Source of the DNA: JBGPHT01 sp041484525
GTDB taxonomy: Bacteria > Acidobacteriota > Terriglobia > Bryobacterales > Bryobacteraceae
DNA: 30,090 nucleotides
Direction: 5' to 3'
Assembly (NCBI GenBank): GCA_041484525.1
Contig: JBGPHT010000094.1
Location: forward strand, 1 to 30,090
Shown: in pieces, positions 1 to 8,342 of the stretch
How positions within the stretch are numbered: position 1 is the first letter of the stretch
Layout of the letters: each line of letters starts with the position of its first letter
The notes under the pieces: generated by a model
Told to the model about the DNA's origin: nothing
Database searches by the model: none
The model's input: the letters and a program-made list of their open reading frames with translations, nothing else
Position numbers and translations under genes: made by a program

Positions 1-65
1 CCCACGACCTCGCTGCTGACGACCCAGAGATCTTCCTGTCGCTCCCGTTTCTTGCGGGTTCCCAT
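1..65 (-). CDS. IS1182-like transposase, N-terminal fragment (runs off left edge)
   Basis: Reading the minus strand from the ATG at 63-65 gives an open frame that runs off position 1. It begins MGTRKKRERQEDLWV and continues with VSSEVV. This opening resembles, from memory, the N-terminus of IS1182/IS5-group DDE transposases, which then continue with a PGHxFY-type segment that would lie outside the window. A second in-frame ATG at 69-71 adds two residues. Only about 21 residues are visible, so no catalytic residue can be checked and no terminal inverted repeat was located. The neighbouring DUF262 remnant lacks its N-terminal half, which fits damage by insertion. The family call is recognition from memory, not a search. 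Confidence 0.55.
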   Translation of the reverse strand, partial: MGTRKKRERQEDLWVVSSEVV

Positions 66-71
66 GGCCAT

Positions 72-285
72 GCAGTATAGACGCCCAGAACATTCGCTAG
101 GTCACATGTTTTCGCGACTATTACCACAGGCTGCTAGCGATTCCATGCCTGTGGCTATTCAAGTATGGAAAACCGCGAGGGTACCTTCGTGATCTCCTGA
201 TCTGGCAGATCAAGCCACACATCTACTGCGGTTTGGAGCGGGACCGCGAACTTACCAAGGAGTACCTCAAGTAATGCCGACCACC
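72..285. other. Unassigned spacer between transposase start and DUF262 remnant
   Basis: No gene can be supported here. One plus-strand frame is open from 101 to the TAA at 272-274. Its translation looks protein-like, with a hydrophobic stretch LLAIPCLWLF near 131-160 and a charged end ERDRELTKEYLK, but it has no ATG and no family I recognise. It could be the tail of a gene deleted when the insertion sequence arrived, or non-coding sequence holding the insertion sequence end. Confidence 0.3.
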
Positions 286-340
286 ATGTCCGAGCACAAG
301 AAAGCGTTGCGCAAGCCGCCGCTCTGCGAGTTGTTGCTCA

Positions 341-1201
341 TTCGGGACCAAGAAGGTCCGCTTCCGGGACATTCACGAAGGCTTCTGGGAGGCGACAACG
401 ATTAAACCAGCATGGGATCGTACAGCGGATGCGTGGAAACGACTCATTGCTCGGTTCAAGGAATTCGGAATCCTCAGCAACAATCCGTTGCCTACCCATG
501 CAGCCCTCGTTCCACTCGTGACCATGATCGATAAGTACGGTGACGACAACGCATTCTCTGTTGCATTTTATTGGTTTCTCCAAGCGTCGCGTCTCGGCCG
601 CTACAGCGGGTCAGGTACAACTTCCCTCGAAGAAGACCTTCGGGACATTGACGCAAGTCCTACCGCCATGGAGGCGGTTGGGCGCCTCTTGTTGAGATTC
701 CAGCACAAGGAGCCCCTCACCAAGGACGACTTTCTCAAGGACTACGGTGATGCGCGTTTCGGTAGATTTCTTCTATACCTCCTCGCATATCGCAAGAAGG
801 CCAAGGACTGGGATGCACAAGGCCATCGAATTGGATTCGAGGGAGTAACGCTGTTATCCGACTTTAGGCCACAGTGGCACCATATCTTTCCAAGTAAATA
901 TTTAGAGGGGAAGGTTGATGACGCCCTGATCGACGCCTTGGCGAACATCGCCGTTATCGGGCCGTCTATCAACATCCGAATTAGTGCGGCTGATCCCCTG
1001 AGCTACGTCACAAAATACGGCATATCGCAAGAGAAGTTGGATCAACAATTTATTGCGCCAGACTTCACGACGACTCCGACAGACGAGTACCCGCAATGGC
1101 TTGAACGCAGAGCTGAGCGACTAGCTCAAGAGGGCAACGCTTTCCTCGCTGAGCTTCGCTCTCTCTTGGACCTTTACCAAGCCGCTGCTGCCGGAACCTG
1201 A
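341..1201 (+). pseudogene. DUF262/GmrSD-family protein, C-terminal remnant
   Basis: The frame ending at the TGA at 1199-1201 matches the C-terminal half of DUF262 (GmrSD-type, ParB-like nuclease fold) proteins. It has the helical part around LPTHAALVPLV, the GRYSGSGTTSLEEDL segment typical after the DUF262 core, and an HNH-like WHHIFPSKYL motif followed by LANIAVIGPSINIRIS. GmrSD-type enzymes are restriction systems against modified DNA. The N-terminal DUF262 domain with its catalytic residues is absent. Family-like sequence extends upstream of the TTG at 488 to about 341, with no proper start there. An ATG at 286 opens a different frame, suggesting a frameshift around 330-350. A start at 488 would give a 237-residue ORF, but it would be only the back half of the family. 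I infer a decayed defence gene, probably damaged by the adjacent transposase. Confidence 0.65.
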
Positions 1202-1373
1202 AGCCGACGACAGCGCTCAAAGAATCAACCCCGATAAGTCGCCGTCGTGTCAAATGGACCGAAGACTCAGACCGCGAAAGGTAAAGCACATGCTCCGTTC
1301 TCAAAAAGGCCCAAATAAACCTTAAACCATGCGGAACGGCTGTGTTTGAAATAACAGCGGCTGGCGTGGTGAC

Positions 1374-4001
1374 TTACCGCAATCCTTCCGCCAACATCAA
1401 ATCGCTGCCCTCGAAATCGACCAAGGTGAAGAGCAAGTATCGTCCGTCGGGAGATAGCGCCAGCCCGAGGTCCGGCCGTTTAGCGAGCTGCGCGAGGGTC
1501 CGTGTCGCTCCGCTTACGAAGTCCGTGAATTGCACCGATGGCTCCGACGACGGCGTGAAGTAGATCCCGCCATTCGTGACCGCGAAATTATTCCGGAAGA
1601 GCGATTTCACTACCTGCGTTTCGGGGCCGCCATCCACCGGCATTTTCCAGATCCCATCGCCGCTCTCCCGACTGTAGTAGAGCGTCTTCCCGTCGGGAGA
1701 TTCCACCGCCGCGACGCCGCCGTCGTGTGTCACTTGCGTGGCCGCGCCGCCTGCGGGCGGCATTTTCCAGACCTCGAACCTTCCCGTCCGCCGCGATCCG
1801 AAATAGAGCCAACGGCCATCGCGCGACCAGCTTGCGCCGATGTTGGTGTTGCCGTCGTTCGTCATCTGGCGCGGCTGGCCGCCCTCCGTCGCAACCGTGT
1901 AGACCTGCCAGTTGCCGCCGGTATTCGAGTCGAAGCACAGGTGCTGGCCGTCGGGCGACCAGCGCGCGCTGCCGGTGGTGGTTCCGGTCATGGAGGTGAG
2001 CGCGGATGGTTCCGAGCCGTCCGCATTGGCTACCCAGATCTGCACGCTTCCACTGCGGTTCGAGTGAAACGAGATGCGCTTCCCGTCCGGAGAATATTGC
2101 GGGAACACCTCGCGGAAGGTGGAGACCATGAATTTTTCGGCCTCCGCCACCGGGTTCTTCAAGTCCACGCGCCAGACGTTGGTGTCCTGAGAGAAATACG
2201 AATACACGATGCGGCCGGTCGAGGGCGACACGGCGATCTGGCGCACGCCCGGCCCGATGCCCGGCACCACGCGCGGCGTGTGCGATCCGGAAGCCGGCAC
2301 ACGATAGAGAGCGGCGTTCAACGTATCGCCGGCATTGACGACCAGATCGCGGCTGCCGATCCAGGCGAATCCGATCGGGTTCAGATTCGAAAGCTCGACT
2401 GCTTCCGGCTCCCCCTCCGGCTCCAAGTTCGCGGAGAGGCGCAGCCGCATCAGGCTCCCAACGTTTAGGCCGGCCAGGCGGATGAAGACCAGGGTACGGC
2501 CATCCGGTGAAAACGCGGGCTTGATATCGCCGTCGGTTTTCGGCTCCGGGTGCGTCAGTTGCCGGACCTCTCCCGTGTCGGGCGCTATCCAATGCAGGCT
2601 GTTTGGCCCTTCCGCCGACTGCGCGCCCGAAACCAGCAGCTTCTTCGAGTCCGGGCTCCAGCAAAGGGACGCATAGGGCGTCCCCCACCCGCGCGTGGCC
2701 AGGACCGCAATGCGCCGCTCGGTTCCGCCCAGCGCCGGCATGGTGAGGATGGCCTCCCGTCCGTCTTCCAAACGTCGAACGAATGCGATGTTCCGTCCGT
2801 CCGGCGACCATTGCGGACTCAGGTCCTGCGCCGCATTGGTCGTCAGGCGAAGCGGGGCTCCGGGCCCCACCAGCTTGACGTAGATATCGTCGTTGTCCTT
2901 CTTCTCTCCATTCCAGACGAAGGCGACCTGACTGCCGTCGGGCGAGAAACTGGGCGCCCACTCATTGCCCGGATAACTCGTCAACGGCAAGGGACGCAGG
3001 GGCGCGACGATTGCGGCCGGTCCGGATACGGTGCGCCACGCCACCAGTCCTGCACCTGCGACCACCGCGGCAGCGAGCCAGAGCCAGCCGCGCCCCTTCT
3101 TCATGGATAGCGGTGCAGCCGCGGCCAGCGCGCCCGATTCGAAATCCTCTTTCAGCTCCTGCAGCGCTACCTTGAGATCGTCCATGTGCTGGAAGCGCCG
3201 CGCCGGATCCTTGCGCAGGCAGCGCGCGATGACGCGCACCAGTTCCGGCGGAAGCTCGGGACGCGCCTCCGCCATGGACTTGGGGTCGTCGCGCAGAATC
3301 GAGGAGAGCACCGCGAGACGCGAAGCGCCGTGAAAGGCCCGCTGCCCGGTGGCCATCTCGTAGAGCAAAGATCCGAAGGAAAATATGTCGGACCGCGCGT
3401 CCACGTCCTTCCCCTCCGCCTGCTCGGGCGACATGTAGGCGGTGGTTCCCATGAGGGGGCCTTCGCCGGTGTGCGCCGAAAGCGTGCGCGTGACGTCATC
3501 CACGCCCGCCGCCGCCGATGCCATTGCCACTTTCGATATTCCGAAGTCCAGCAGCTTCACCTGTCCCGACGTGGCGATCATCAGATTCGCCGGCTTCAGG
3601 TCGCGGTGAATGATGCCGGCGCCGTGCGCTTGAGCCAGGGCGTCCGCCGCCTGCACGGCAAAGCCCAGAAGCTGCGGGAGGCGCAATCCGTGGCGCGGAA
3701 TGGAGTCATCCAGATCCTGGCCTTCGACATATTCCATGGCCATGTAGTCCACGCCGTTCTCGGTACCGATGTCGTAGATGGTGACGATGTTGGGGTGGTT
3801 CAGCGCGGAGACGGCTTTGGCCTCGAGCAGAAACCGGCGTTTCTGCGCGGCATCCGCCACCTGATCCGATGGCAGAACCTTGAGCGCGACGATGCGGCCG
3901 AGGCGCAGATCGAGGGCTTTGTATACCTCACCCATTCCGCCCGCGCCGAGACACTCCTGGATTTCGTACGGCCCCACGCGCGCGCCTGGTTCGAGTGCCA
4001 T
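1374..4001 (-). CDS. Membrane Ser/Thr protein kinase with C-terminal PD40/WD40 beta-propeller repeats
   Basis: This is an 875-residue Hanks-type (PknB-like) kinase fused to a TolB/PD40 propeller. The kinase keeps all key elements: glycine loop GAGGMG (19-24), ATP-binding Lys41, helix-C Glu60, HRDLKPAN with catalytic Asp134, DFG at 152-154 and SPE at 191-193. A single membrane helix lies near 305-322 (WLWLAAAVVAGAGLVAW). Repeated FSPDG/WSPDG motifs with xIAF or xLxF strands follow, diagnostic of PD40 blades. The expected layout is a cytoplasmic kinase with an external propeller that senses a ligand or envelope state. This fusion is very common in Acidobacteriota. It lies 19 bases downstream of the Nudix gene, so co-transcription is likely. 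A STAS protein two genes upstream is a plausible substrate, by inference. The family call is firm; the ligand is unknown. Confidence 0.95.
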   Translation of the reverse strand: MALEPGARVGPYEIQECLGAGGMGEVYKALDLRLGRIVALKVLPSDQVADAAQKRRFLLEAKAVSALNHPNIVTIYDIGTENGVDYMAMEYVEGQDLDDSIPRHGLRLPQLLGFAVQAADALAQAHGAGIIHRDLKPANLMIATSGQVKLLDFGISKVAMASAAAGVDDVTRTLSAHTGEGPLMGTTAYMSPEQAEGKDVDARSDIFSFGSLLYEMATGQRAFHGASRLAVLSSILRDDPKSMAEARPELPPELVRVIARCLRKDPARRFQHMDDLKVALQELKEDFESGALAAAAPLSMKKGRGWLWLAAAVVAGAGLVAWRTVSGPAAIVAPLRPLPLTSYPGNEWAPSFSPDGSQVAFVWNGEKKDNDDIYVKLVGPGAPLRLTTNAAQDLSPQWSPDGRNIAFVRRLEDGREAILTMPALGGTERRIAVLATRGWGTPYASLCWSPDSKKLLVSGAQSAEGPNSLHWIAPDTGEVRQLTHPEPKTDGDIKPAFSPDGRTLVFIRLAGLNVGSLMRLRLSANLEPEGEPEAVELSNLNPIGFAWIGSRDLVVNAGDTLNAALYRVPASGSHTPRVVPGIGPGVRQIAVSPSTGRIVYSYFSQDTNVWRVDLKNPVAEAEKFMVSTFREVFPQYSPDGKRISFHSNRSGSVQIWVANADGSEPSALTSMTGTTTGSARWSPDGQHLCFDSNTGGNWQVYTVATEGGQPRQMTNDGNTNIGASWSRDGRWLYFGSRRTGRFEVWKMPPAGGAATQVTHDGGVAAVESPDGKTLYYSRESGDGIWKMPVDGGPETQVVKSLFRNNFAVTNGGIYFTPSSEPSVQFTDFVSGATRTLAQLAKRPDLGLALSPDGRYLLFTLVDFEGSDLMLAEGLR

Positions 4002-4020
4002 GGTGAGAGAATTCTATCAG

Positions 4021-4647
4021 CTACATTTCGCCTTCGCTTAGTCCGAGCCAGTTCCGGATCAGTCGATAAGTGAAGCCCCACAGTGGAGTGCCGTTCAGCT
4101 CGATGCAAGGATAGAGGGTATCGGGCGGCCGCCCCGGCACGGGACGCATCGCATGCTGGGATGGGTCGAGCAGCCGGCTGAGCGGAATCCACAGCGCTTC
4201 GACGGCCTCGCGGCCATCCGGAATCGTCGGCATTGCGTGACTCACCCGGAAAATGAACGGCGCCACCAGGATCGGCTCTCCCATCTTGCGGCGCGCTGCC
4301 TGGTGCGGCAGGGGGCGCTCCAGCATCTCGCGCGGGAGCGCAATGCCGCATTCTTCCGCCAACTCGCGCAACGCCGTATCGATGAGGTCGCGGTCGTTCG
4401 GTTGGCGCAGCCCGCCGGGGAACGACCAGTGGCCCGACCACGAATCGTCCTCCCGCTCCGCGCGCCGCATCAGCAGAAGCGACTCCGCCGGCTCGCGCGC
4501 GTGCACCATCGCGACAGCGGCTTCCGGTTCCATTACTCGGTTTGCAGAACGCGCCTGCTCGACCGCAGCCAGCCGCCGGGCAGCACGAACGGGCCGGAGA
4601 GCGCCGGCGCGAGCACCTTCCACCAGGGCGCGCGCTTTGGCGAGCAT
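4021..4647 (-). CDS. Nudix hydrolase, CoA-pyrophosphatase (NudL)-like
   Basis: This is a 208-residue protein with one Nudix domain. The Nudix box spans residues 79-102, beginning FPGGLRQPNDRDL and ending TALRELAEECGI; R94, E95, E98 and E99 are the metal-binding core. The one-residue-longer spacing between the glycine and the REL motif, with Asp in place of the first Glu, matches the NudL/NUDT7-8 type (FPGG..P.D..L..TALRE) that cleaves CoA and CoA derivatives. A substrate in the CoA class is therefore likely but not proven. The start ATG at 4647 is the first in frame. The gene sits 58 bases after the STAS gene and 19 bases before the kinase on the same strand, suggesting one transcript, although a functional link is not obvious. 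Confidence 0.88.
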   Translation of the reverse strand: MLAKARALVEGARAGALRPVRAARRLAAVEQARSANRVMEPEAAVAMVHAREPAESLLLMRRAEREDDSWSGHWSFPGGLRQPNDRDLIDTALRELAEECGIALPREMLERPLPHQAARRKMGEPILVAPFIFRVSHAMPTIPDGREAVEALWIPLSRLLDPSQHAMRPVPGRPPDTLYPCIELNGTPLWGFTYRLIRNWLGLSEGEM

Positions 4648-4705
4648 CGCGGTAACGCAATGAATCCAGCCGGCACGCTGACAACCGATTTCAACATCTG
4701 GACAA

Positions 4706-5038
4706 TTATGCCACGGCGTCTTCGACGGTTGGATAGAAGGGAAAAACCTGATCGAGAAGGCTCACATGAAAGGTATGGAAAACGTGGCCGGTGGCGCCGG
4801 CCATGCGCATTTCGCCGCCCTTGGTGGTGATCTTGTTGAAGCTGGAAATGAACTGTCCGACGCCCGTGCTGTCGAGGCTGGTGATGCCGCTGAGGTCGAA
4901 CACGATGATGCGCTTGCCCTGGCCCAACAACTCCTCCACCAGTTCGACGATCTCATCCGCGACCGTCCCCATCATGACCTTGCCCGCAATCTTGATTACC
5001 ATCGTGCCGGGCGCGTGTTCGCTATGCGAGATCTCCAT
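4706..5038 (-). CDS. STAS-domain anti-sigma factor antagonist (SpoIIAA/RsbV-like)
   Basis: This is a 110-residue single-domain STAS protein. The hallmark is DLSGITSLDSTGVG (49-62), where Ser57 (possibly Thr58) occupies the serine-phosphorylation site of SpoIIAA/RsbV. The N-terminal strand VIKIAGKV and the IIVFDL strand fit the fold. Such proteins bind an anti-sigma kinase when dephosphorylated and free the sigma factor. I chose ATG 5036-5038 (MEISHSEH) because the upstream extension of this frame is a shadow of the overlapping conserved gene at 5092-5916. No anti-sigma kinase (RsbW type) is in the window. The Hanks-type kinase two genes downstream could be the partner, by inference only. Confidence 0.93.
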   Translation of the reverse strand: MEISHSEHAPGTMVIKIAGKVMMGTVADEIVELVEELLGQGKRIIVFDLSGITSLDSTGVGQFISSFNKITTKGGEMRMAGATGHVFHTFHVSLLDQVFPFYPTVEDAVA

Positions 5039-5091
5039 CCGATAGGCCAGTGTACCAAGCGCGGGCCCGTTCCTGCGCCCCGCCGGCGCGG

Positions 5092-5916
5092 TCAGTAGGG
5101 TGCTTCGCGCGCCTCGAACCGCATAGCGTTGAAATCGTGCAGCAGCACCGGCGTGCCGATTTTTTGCGCGTGGATGGGCGCGCGAAACAGGCAGCCGCCT
5201 TCTGCCCAGACCAGCGATTTGCCGTCCTGCTCGGCCCACTCCCATTGGGGACGCGAGATCGTGGGTCCGTCTTTCGGAGGCTGGAGTTCGTGCTCGTCCC
5301 AGTAGCAGCCCTTGCCGGGCGGCGACCCGGTTTGCTCGTGCGCATACTTGCGCAACAGCCATCCCTTCGGAAGCTGCTTCTCGAAGATCGTCCAGGCGTT
5401 CGACCGGCCCTCGTGCAGCCTGTCCTTCAGGATCCAACCGTCGCGCAGCAGGCGCGGATAGTAGACGCCGAGGCACTCGCCGCCGTAGCCGCCGGCCGGT
5501 TGAAAGCGTGGATCGCGCCGCACCTCGGTGCTGTCGTGAAGCACGAAATGTCCGTAGCCGTCGTTGACCCAATAGCGCGTGGCTGAAGTGAACAGCCCGC
5601 CGCCATTCCAGCAATCGCCCTTGCCCAGAAGGACGATCGCGCGCAGCCACGGTGCCCGCGAGATCGCCGTCCACGAACCCTTCGTCTCGGACGATCATTT
5701 CCCGTTCATGGCGAAATAGATCAGGTGCCGGCCATCGGGCGAGAGGTCGGCGCGCCGTTCGTAAATCCGTCCGCGCAGCCACTGACCGAGCTCGAATCGA
5801 TCGGACCGCCGATCCCACCCGACAGTGCAGACCGACTTGGCTGGGCCCCTGCGGATCACAACAGCCTTGGGGACCTGCGACGCCATCAACACGTGCAACC
5901 GCGCGGGGAAGGGCAT
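5092..5916 (-). pseudogene. Conserved hypothetical protein interrupted by an in-frame TGA
   Basis: One continuous minus-strand frame runs from ATG 5914-5916 to the TAG at 5092-5094, interrupted only by a TGA at 5695-5697. The part before the stop (73 codons) includes KSVCTVGWDRRSD, LGQWLRGRIYERR and DGRHLIYFAMNGK. The part after continues in the same frame with ETKGSWTAISRAP, KGDCWNGGGLF, RYWVNDGYGHF and a Trp- and Tyr-rich tail. Both halves have the same character, and a Trp codon (TGG) differs from TGA by one base. There is no second frame to switch to, so this is a nonsense change rather than a frameshift. It could be a real recent mutation or a base error. The intact protein would have about 274 residues, with no signal peptide. 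The function is unknown; I recall similar uncharacterised proteins only loosely. It leads the minus-strand STAS-Nudix-kinase cluster. Confidence 0.7.
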
Positions 5917-6027
5917 ACGGATATCCTACCGGTCGCGGCGCCGCGGAAGGTACGCTTCTTCACAGAGGCTCTTCGGAGGCCGGCCGTACCTTAGTAGGCT
6001 TTTCTATTTGGGTGCCGTCGCCGTACT

Positions 6028-6519
6028 ATGATTTATATGCTCCGGAGAATCCTGTCCCTTGCCGCCGCTCTGGTGATACCCTTTGCACTCGGCGGCGCCG
6101 GGGATGCCGCGCTCGACAGATCCACTCTTCGCGGCCTAACCGCGCTCGGCGTAGTTGTCGACAGAGTCGACGCGGCGCTCGTGCAGGAAGGATTAACCCG
6201 CGATGCGTTCCAGGCCCGCCTGGAGCGCGGCCTGCAGACCGCCGGCATCAAAATCGACCCGAACGCGAAGGAGTTCCTGGCCCTCCGCGTCCTTCAGGTG
6301 CGCGCCAACCGGGGACCCTTCGGCATCTGTCTCTCGGTCGGGCTTTACCAGCCGGTGCTTCTCGCGCGCGACCAGACCATGCGCACCGCCACACAAACCT
6401 GGGAGGCTGAAACTGTGTTGCTCGCCGAGCCCAAACTCGTCAACGAAGCTGCGATCAGCAGCCTCGACGATCTGGCCGACCGTTTCGTGGCGGCCTGGAG
6501 GTCGGTCAATCCGCGATGA
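6028..6519 (+). CDS. Secreted hypothetical protein, coupled to the MPN-like gene
   Basis: This is a protein of 163 residues from ATG 6028, or 160 from the second ATG at 6037. The latter gives a cleaner signal peptide (MLRRILSLAAALVIPFALGG) cut near GGAGDA. The mature part alternates helices and strands. It contains one cysteine near the middle (GPFGICLSVGLYQP) and ends with helical LDDLADRFVAAWRSV. I recognise no family. The stop overlaps the start of the next gene (ATGA at 6516-6519), so the two are translationally coupled and probably work together in or near the envelope. An AT-rich stretch TATGATTTATAT overlaps the two candidate starts. The gene is divergent from the interrupted gene at 5092-5916. 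Confidence 0.75.
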   Translation: MIYMLRRILSLAAALVIPFALGGAGDAALDRSTLRGLTALGVVVDRVDAALVQEGLTRDAFQARLERGLQTAGIKIDPNAKEFLALRVLQVRANRGPFGICLSVGLYQPVLLARDQTMRTATQTWEAETVLLAEPKLVNEAAISSLDDLADRFVAAWRSVNPR

Positions 6520-7745
6520 GCCCGCAAATGCAGACAACCCAAGGCCGGACCGTGCAGTTCGCGGATCGCGTCAAGCGGGGGATTACCGGCGAAGTCCTCA
6601 CGGCGTTCAATGCCGTGCCGCGGCGCGGCGCCGAAACCGGAGGCATCCTCCTCGGCCGCACGGAGAACGGCGAGATCCTCATCGAGGATTTCGAGCCTGT
6701 GCTTTGCCAGCACCGGTTCGGTCCGTCGTACCACCTGGATGACGACGACCTGCGCGGGCTCGAGGAATCGCTCGAATGGTTTCGCTCGCGGGGTGACGGC
6801 GCCGTCGAGGTGCTGGGCTGGTATCGCAGCCAGACGCGCCCCGAGTTCGCACCCGACGAGCGCGACGGCGAACTGATCCGCCGTTTCTACCCGCAACCGC
6901 GGTCGCTGTTTCTGCTGTTGAAGCCGAATCGCAACCAGACCATCGCGGCGGCGCTGTTCTCGTCGGGGGAGGGAGAACTGCGCGCGCTCGGCGAGCCGGC
7001 GCCGTTCCCTCCCGATGCGCCGATCCGCTTGCCGATGTTTTCCATCGAACCGGCGGCCGCGGAGCTGCCCGCTCCGGCCGCCACGCGCAAGGAGCCGGCC
7101 AATCGCCACTGGATCTGGGCCCCCGTGGTGGTGGCAGTGGTAGCGATCGCGGCCGCGTTCGGGTACCGCTCGCTGCGACCCCTGCCGGATAGGCCGCCGA
7201 TTCCTGTCGCTCGGACGCCCGTCTCCTCGGTTCCCGCCGCTCCGGTGCCCGAACACACCGTAGTTCCGACGCCCGCCGCGGCCGCGCCCGAACCGGCGTC
7301 CGTTCCGCCGCCCGCCGCTGTCGCCATGCCCGAATCCGTTGCCGTGGCGCCGCCCTCTGCAGCGCCAACCACAGCCGAACCCGAGCCATCCGAACCGATC
7401 GAAGAGCGGGTACGGGCGGCCATCGCTCAATGGGTGCGCGCCATACGAACCGGCAAATCCGATCTCATAGCCGCCTGTTATGCCCCGCAGTTGAGAGAGA
7501 ATCCCGGCCAGCAGTTCGCGGCGAAATACGGCCGCCTCGCCATACTGCGCCTCTCCGACCTAAGCATCACGGCCGTCTCGAAAGACCGCGCCATCGCCAT
7601 CTTTCGCAAGCACTGGCAGACCGCCGGCCCGGCCGTATCGGCAGGCGAAGAACAGGATCGCCTCACGTTGGTCCGGATCGGCAATTCGTGGAAGATCGCG
7701 TCGGAGGAGGAGACCCAGGTTTACTGGATGCACCGCGTGCCTTGA
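6516..7745 (+). CDS. Membrane protein: degenerate JAB/MPN-like domain, TM helix, Pro/Ala linker, NTF2-like domain
   Basis: This is a 409-residue protein with a composite build. Residues about 20-160 look like a JAB/MPN domain: ETGGILLG at 40-47 and EVLGWYRSQT at 99-107 correspond to the family's E-T-GG-I-L-G and GWYHSHP positions. The metal-binding His residues are replaced (R104 and Q106), so isopeptidase activity is not expected. A membrane helix follows at about 199-217 (WIWAPVVVAVVAIAAAFGY), then a Pro/Ala/Val-rich linker to about 293. The last 115 residues form an alpha+beta NTF2/SnoaL-like domain with helix ERVRAAIAQWVRAI and strands RLTLVRIGNSWKIASEEE. The first domain should be cytoplasmic and the last one external. 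The start overlaps the previous stop by four bases. The MPN assignment is by motif only. Confidence 0.7.
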   Translation: MSPQMQTTQGRTVQFADRVKRGITGEVLTAFNAVPRRGAETGGILLGRTENGEILIEDFEPVLCQHRFGPSYHLDDDDLRGLEESLEWFRSRGDGAVEVLGWYRSQTRPEFAPDERDGELIRRFYPQPRSLFLLLKPNRNQTIAAALFSSGEGELRALGEPAPFPPDAPIRLPMFSIEPAAAELPAPAATRKEPANRHWIWAPVVVAVVAIAAAFGYRSLRPLPDRPPIPVARTPVSSVPAAPVPEHTVVPTPAAAAPEPASVPPPAAVAMPESVAVAPPSAAPTTAEPEPSEPIEERVRAAIAQWVRAIRTGKSDLIAACYAPQLRENPGQQFAAKYGRLAILRLSDLSITAVSKDRAIAIFRKHWQTAGPAVSAGEEQDRLTLVRIGNSWKIASEEETQVYWMHRVP

Positions 7746-7824
7746 CAGTCGATTCCTCGAAAATCGTACCTGGCTACTTTTCCGGTAACGCCACAAATCG
7801 ACAATTGAGCCGAGCTACACTGAC

Positions 7825-8339
7825 GTGGTGCGACCCTGTCTACTCCTCCTTCTCGTTGCGGGTTGCTGCCTCGCGCAGCCGAAGGAATCGGCCCAGCGTG
7901 ACGCAGTTGGCACGGTCAACCGCTACGTTCGTTTGCGCTTGGGAAGTGCGCCATGGACGGATTTCGCCGAGCTTATAGCATGGGACGACGAGCCTGGGTG
8001 GGACTGCAATTGGGTGTCCAACGGCTATACGGTCGGATTGCCGGAAAGCAAAAACGGCCCGTCATCATACCTGTCACGTACCACCGACTCGGCTTGTACT
8101 GCCACGATTTCGATTTCAAGCTGGAGAAGGGGACCGACATGACCCGTTATGAGGTTGTGAAATCCTCCGGCGGTTGGAAGATCAAAACACCAGAACCCGA
8201 ATACCCAGACGTTTCCGCAGACGTGTTAATTACACAGCTTCAAGGTGCTGCTCGTAATTCCCGTGAGACGGCGGAACATCGGAAGCAGGCCGAAGTGATC
8301 GTACGGCAGCTTTCGGATCTCATAAGTCTGAAGAAGTAG
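7825..8339 (+). pseudogene. Secreted hypothetical protein, frameshifted
   Basis: Two overlapping frames look like parts of one gene. The first starts at GTG 7825 (or 7828) with a signal peptide VRPCLLLLLVAGCCLAQ, which contains a possible lipobox (VAGC). It continues RYVRLRLGSAPWTDFAEL and DDEPGWDCNWVSNGYTVGLP. The second frame takes over near 8050 with VIIPVTYHRLGLYCHDFDF and SGGWKIKTPEPEYPDVSADV, and ends in a helical tail at the TAG at 8337-8339. The switch needs one missing base in the A run at 8050-8054; restoring it gives a smooth ESKKRPVIIPV junction. The joined protein would have about 171 residues. The function is unknown; the WKI and YPD segments resemble small secreted proteins of this lineage. 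It could be a real lesion or a homopolymer sequencing error. Confidence 0.65.
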
Positions 8340-8342
8340 TGG

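Noticed and set aside
1339..1358. GCTGT/ACAGC hairpin after the kinase gene as a terminator
   Set aside because: The stem is only five base pairs and there is no T run on the minus strand after it.
1530..2468. Long plus-strand frames opposite the kinase and similar frames opposite other genes
   Set aside because: They are His/Arg-rich antisense shadows produced by high GC content, with no family signature.
5695..5697. Selenocysteine at the in-frame TGA
   Set aside because: No selenoprotein family match and no evident stem-loop directly after the TGA; a Trp-to-stop change is simpler.
5039..5818. N-terminal extension of the STAS frame to about 370 residues
   Set aside because: The extension is Arg-rich shadow sequence opposite the conserved gene at 5092-5916; the STAS domain is complete from 5038.
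8049..8055. Programmed -1 frameshifting at C-AAA-AAC
   Set aside because: The first base of the heptamer does not allow proper re-pairing, and no downstream stimulator was seen; a lost A explains it better.
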